DNA of 5,309 nt from an uncultured Collinsella sp. Its GTDB lineage: Bacteria; Actinomycetota; Coriobacteriia; Coriobacteriales; Coriobacteriaceae. Below the pieces are notes generated by a model. That model saw nothing but the letters and a program-made list of their open reading frames with translations. It was not told the origin of the DNA and made no database searches. The DNA lies in the NCBI GenBank assembly GCA_958370325.1, contig CATXJW010000078.1, forward strand, positions 1 through 5,309, read 5' to 3'. Below, piece by piece: positions 5,271 through 5,309 of this stretch; within the stretch, counting starts at the first letter, position 1; the number at the start of each line of letters is the position of its first letter. Position numbers and translations under genes: made by a program.

Positions 5271-5309
5271 TCATAGAGCATGATCGGAGTAGACCGAACA
5301 GCCTACCCC
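5271..5309 (-). CDS. C-terminal end of a convergent gene (partial, unknown)
   Basis: On the minus strand, one frame enters from the right edge and ends at TGA (5273-5271) with residues GVGCSVYSDHAL. Support comes from the strong terminator that starts two bases downstream in the same orientation. Twelve residues are too few to name a family. If the stop belongs to another frame, the terminator still implies a leftward transcript arriving from the right. Confidence 0.45.
   Translation of the reverse strand, partial: GVGCSVYSDHAL

Noticed and set aside
4678..5274. 198-codon minus-strand frame running through the right-hand terminator
   Set aside because: Its start region lies inside the terminator hairpin and the rest is antisense to the kinase ATPase domain; no ribosome site.

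Overview
The window looks like chromosomal DNA of a moderately GC-rich Gram-positive anaerobe. The best guess is a Coriobacteriia member (Collinsella/Olsenella-like). That guess rests on the gene set: a TlpA-type lipoprotein, a membrane 4Fe-4S protein and a CD1871A-type CXXC microprotein beside an OmpR-type two-component system. The AGGAGG-type ribosome sites, TTG/GTG starts and clear lipobox also fit. It is inference, not a database match.

Left part (1-1249). A gene cut by the left edge reads leftward from a start at 85, behind a perfect AAGGAGG site. Diverging from it is a complete CPBP-family membrane protease gene (186-980, +). The 100 bp between them holds a TATGAT -10-like box and an imperfect inverted repeat. 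The protease gene ends in a nested hairpin followed by six T (1019-1068). From 1069 to 1211 I see no gene.

Middle part (1212-3272, minus strand). Three genes form a compact operon read leftward. First is a 48-residue single-pass microprotein ending in a CLEC motif (TTG start). Overlapping it by 8 bases is a 300-residue polytopic membrane protein with NapH/YccM-like cysteine motifs and two C-terminal ferredoxin-type 4Fe-4S sites. Thirty bases further on is a 316-residue secreted lipoprotein whose C-terminal half is a TlpA/ResA-like thioredoxin domain (CKPC). An 11-bp perfect inverted repeat lies 7 bases after its stop codon. The cysteine-rich layout suggests that electrons pass through or at the membrane to an extracytoplasmic thiol relay. 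No CcdA/DsbD gene is visible, so the Fe-S protein is a candidate donor for the TlpA-like protein (inference).

Right part (3273-5309). An 89-bp divergent promoter region separates this operon from a plus-strand pair: an OmpR/PhoB-type response regulator and a HAMP-containing sensor histidine kinase, joined by an ATGA overlap. Divergent placement suggests that the two-component system controls the redox operon and perhaps itself. Just past the kinase, a strong minus-strand terminator and a short reading-frame tail mark the 3' end of a convergent gene beyond the right edge.
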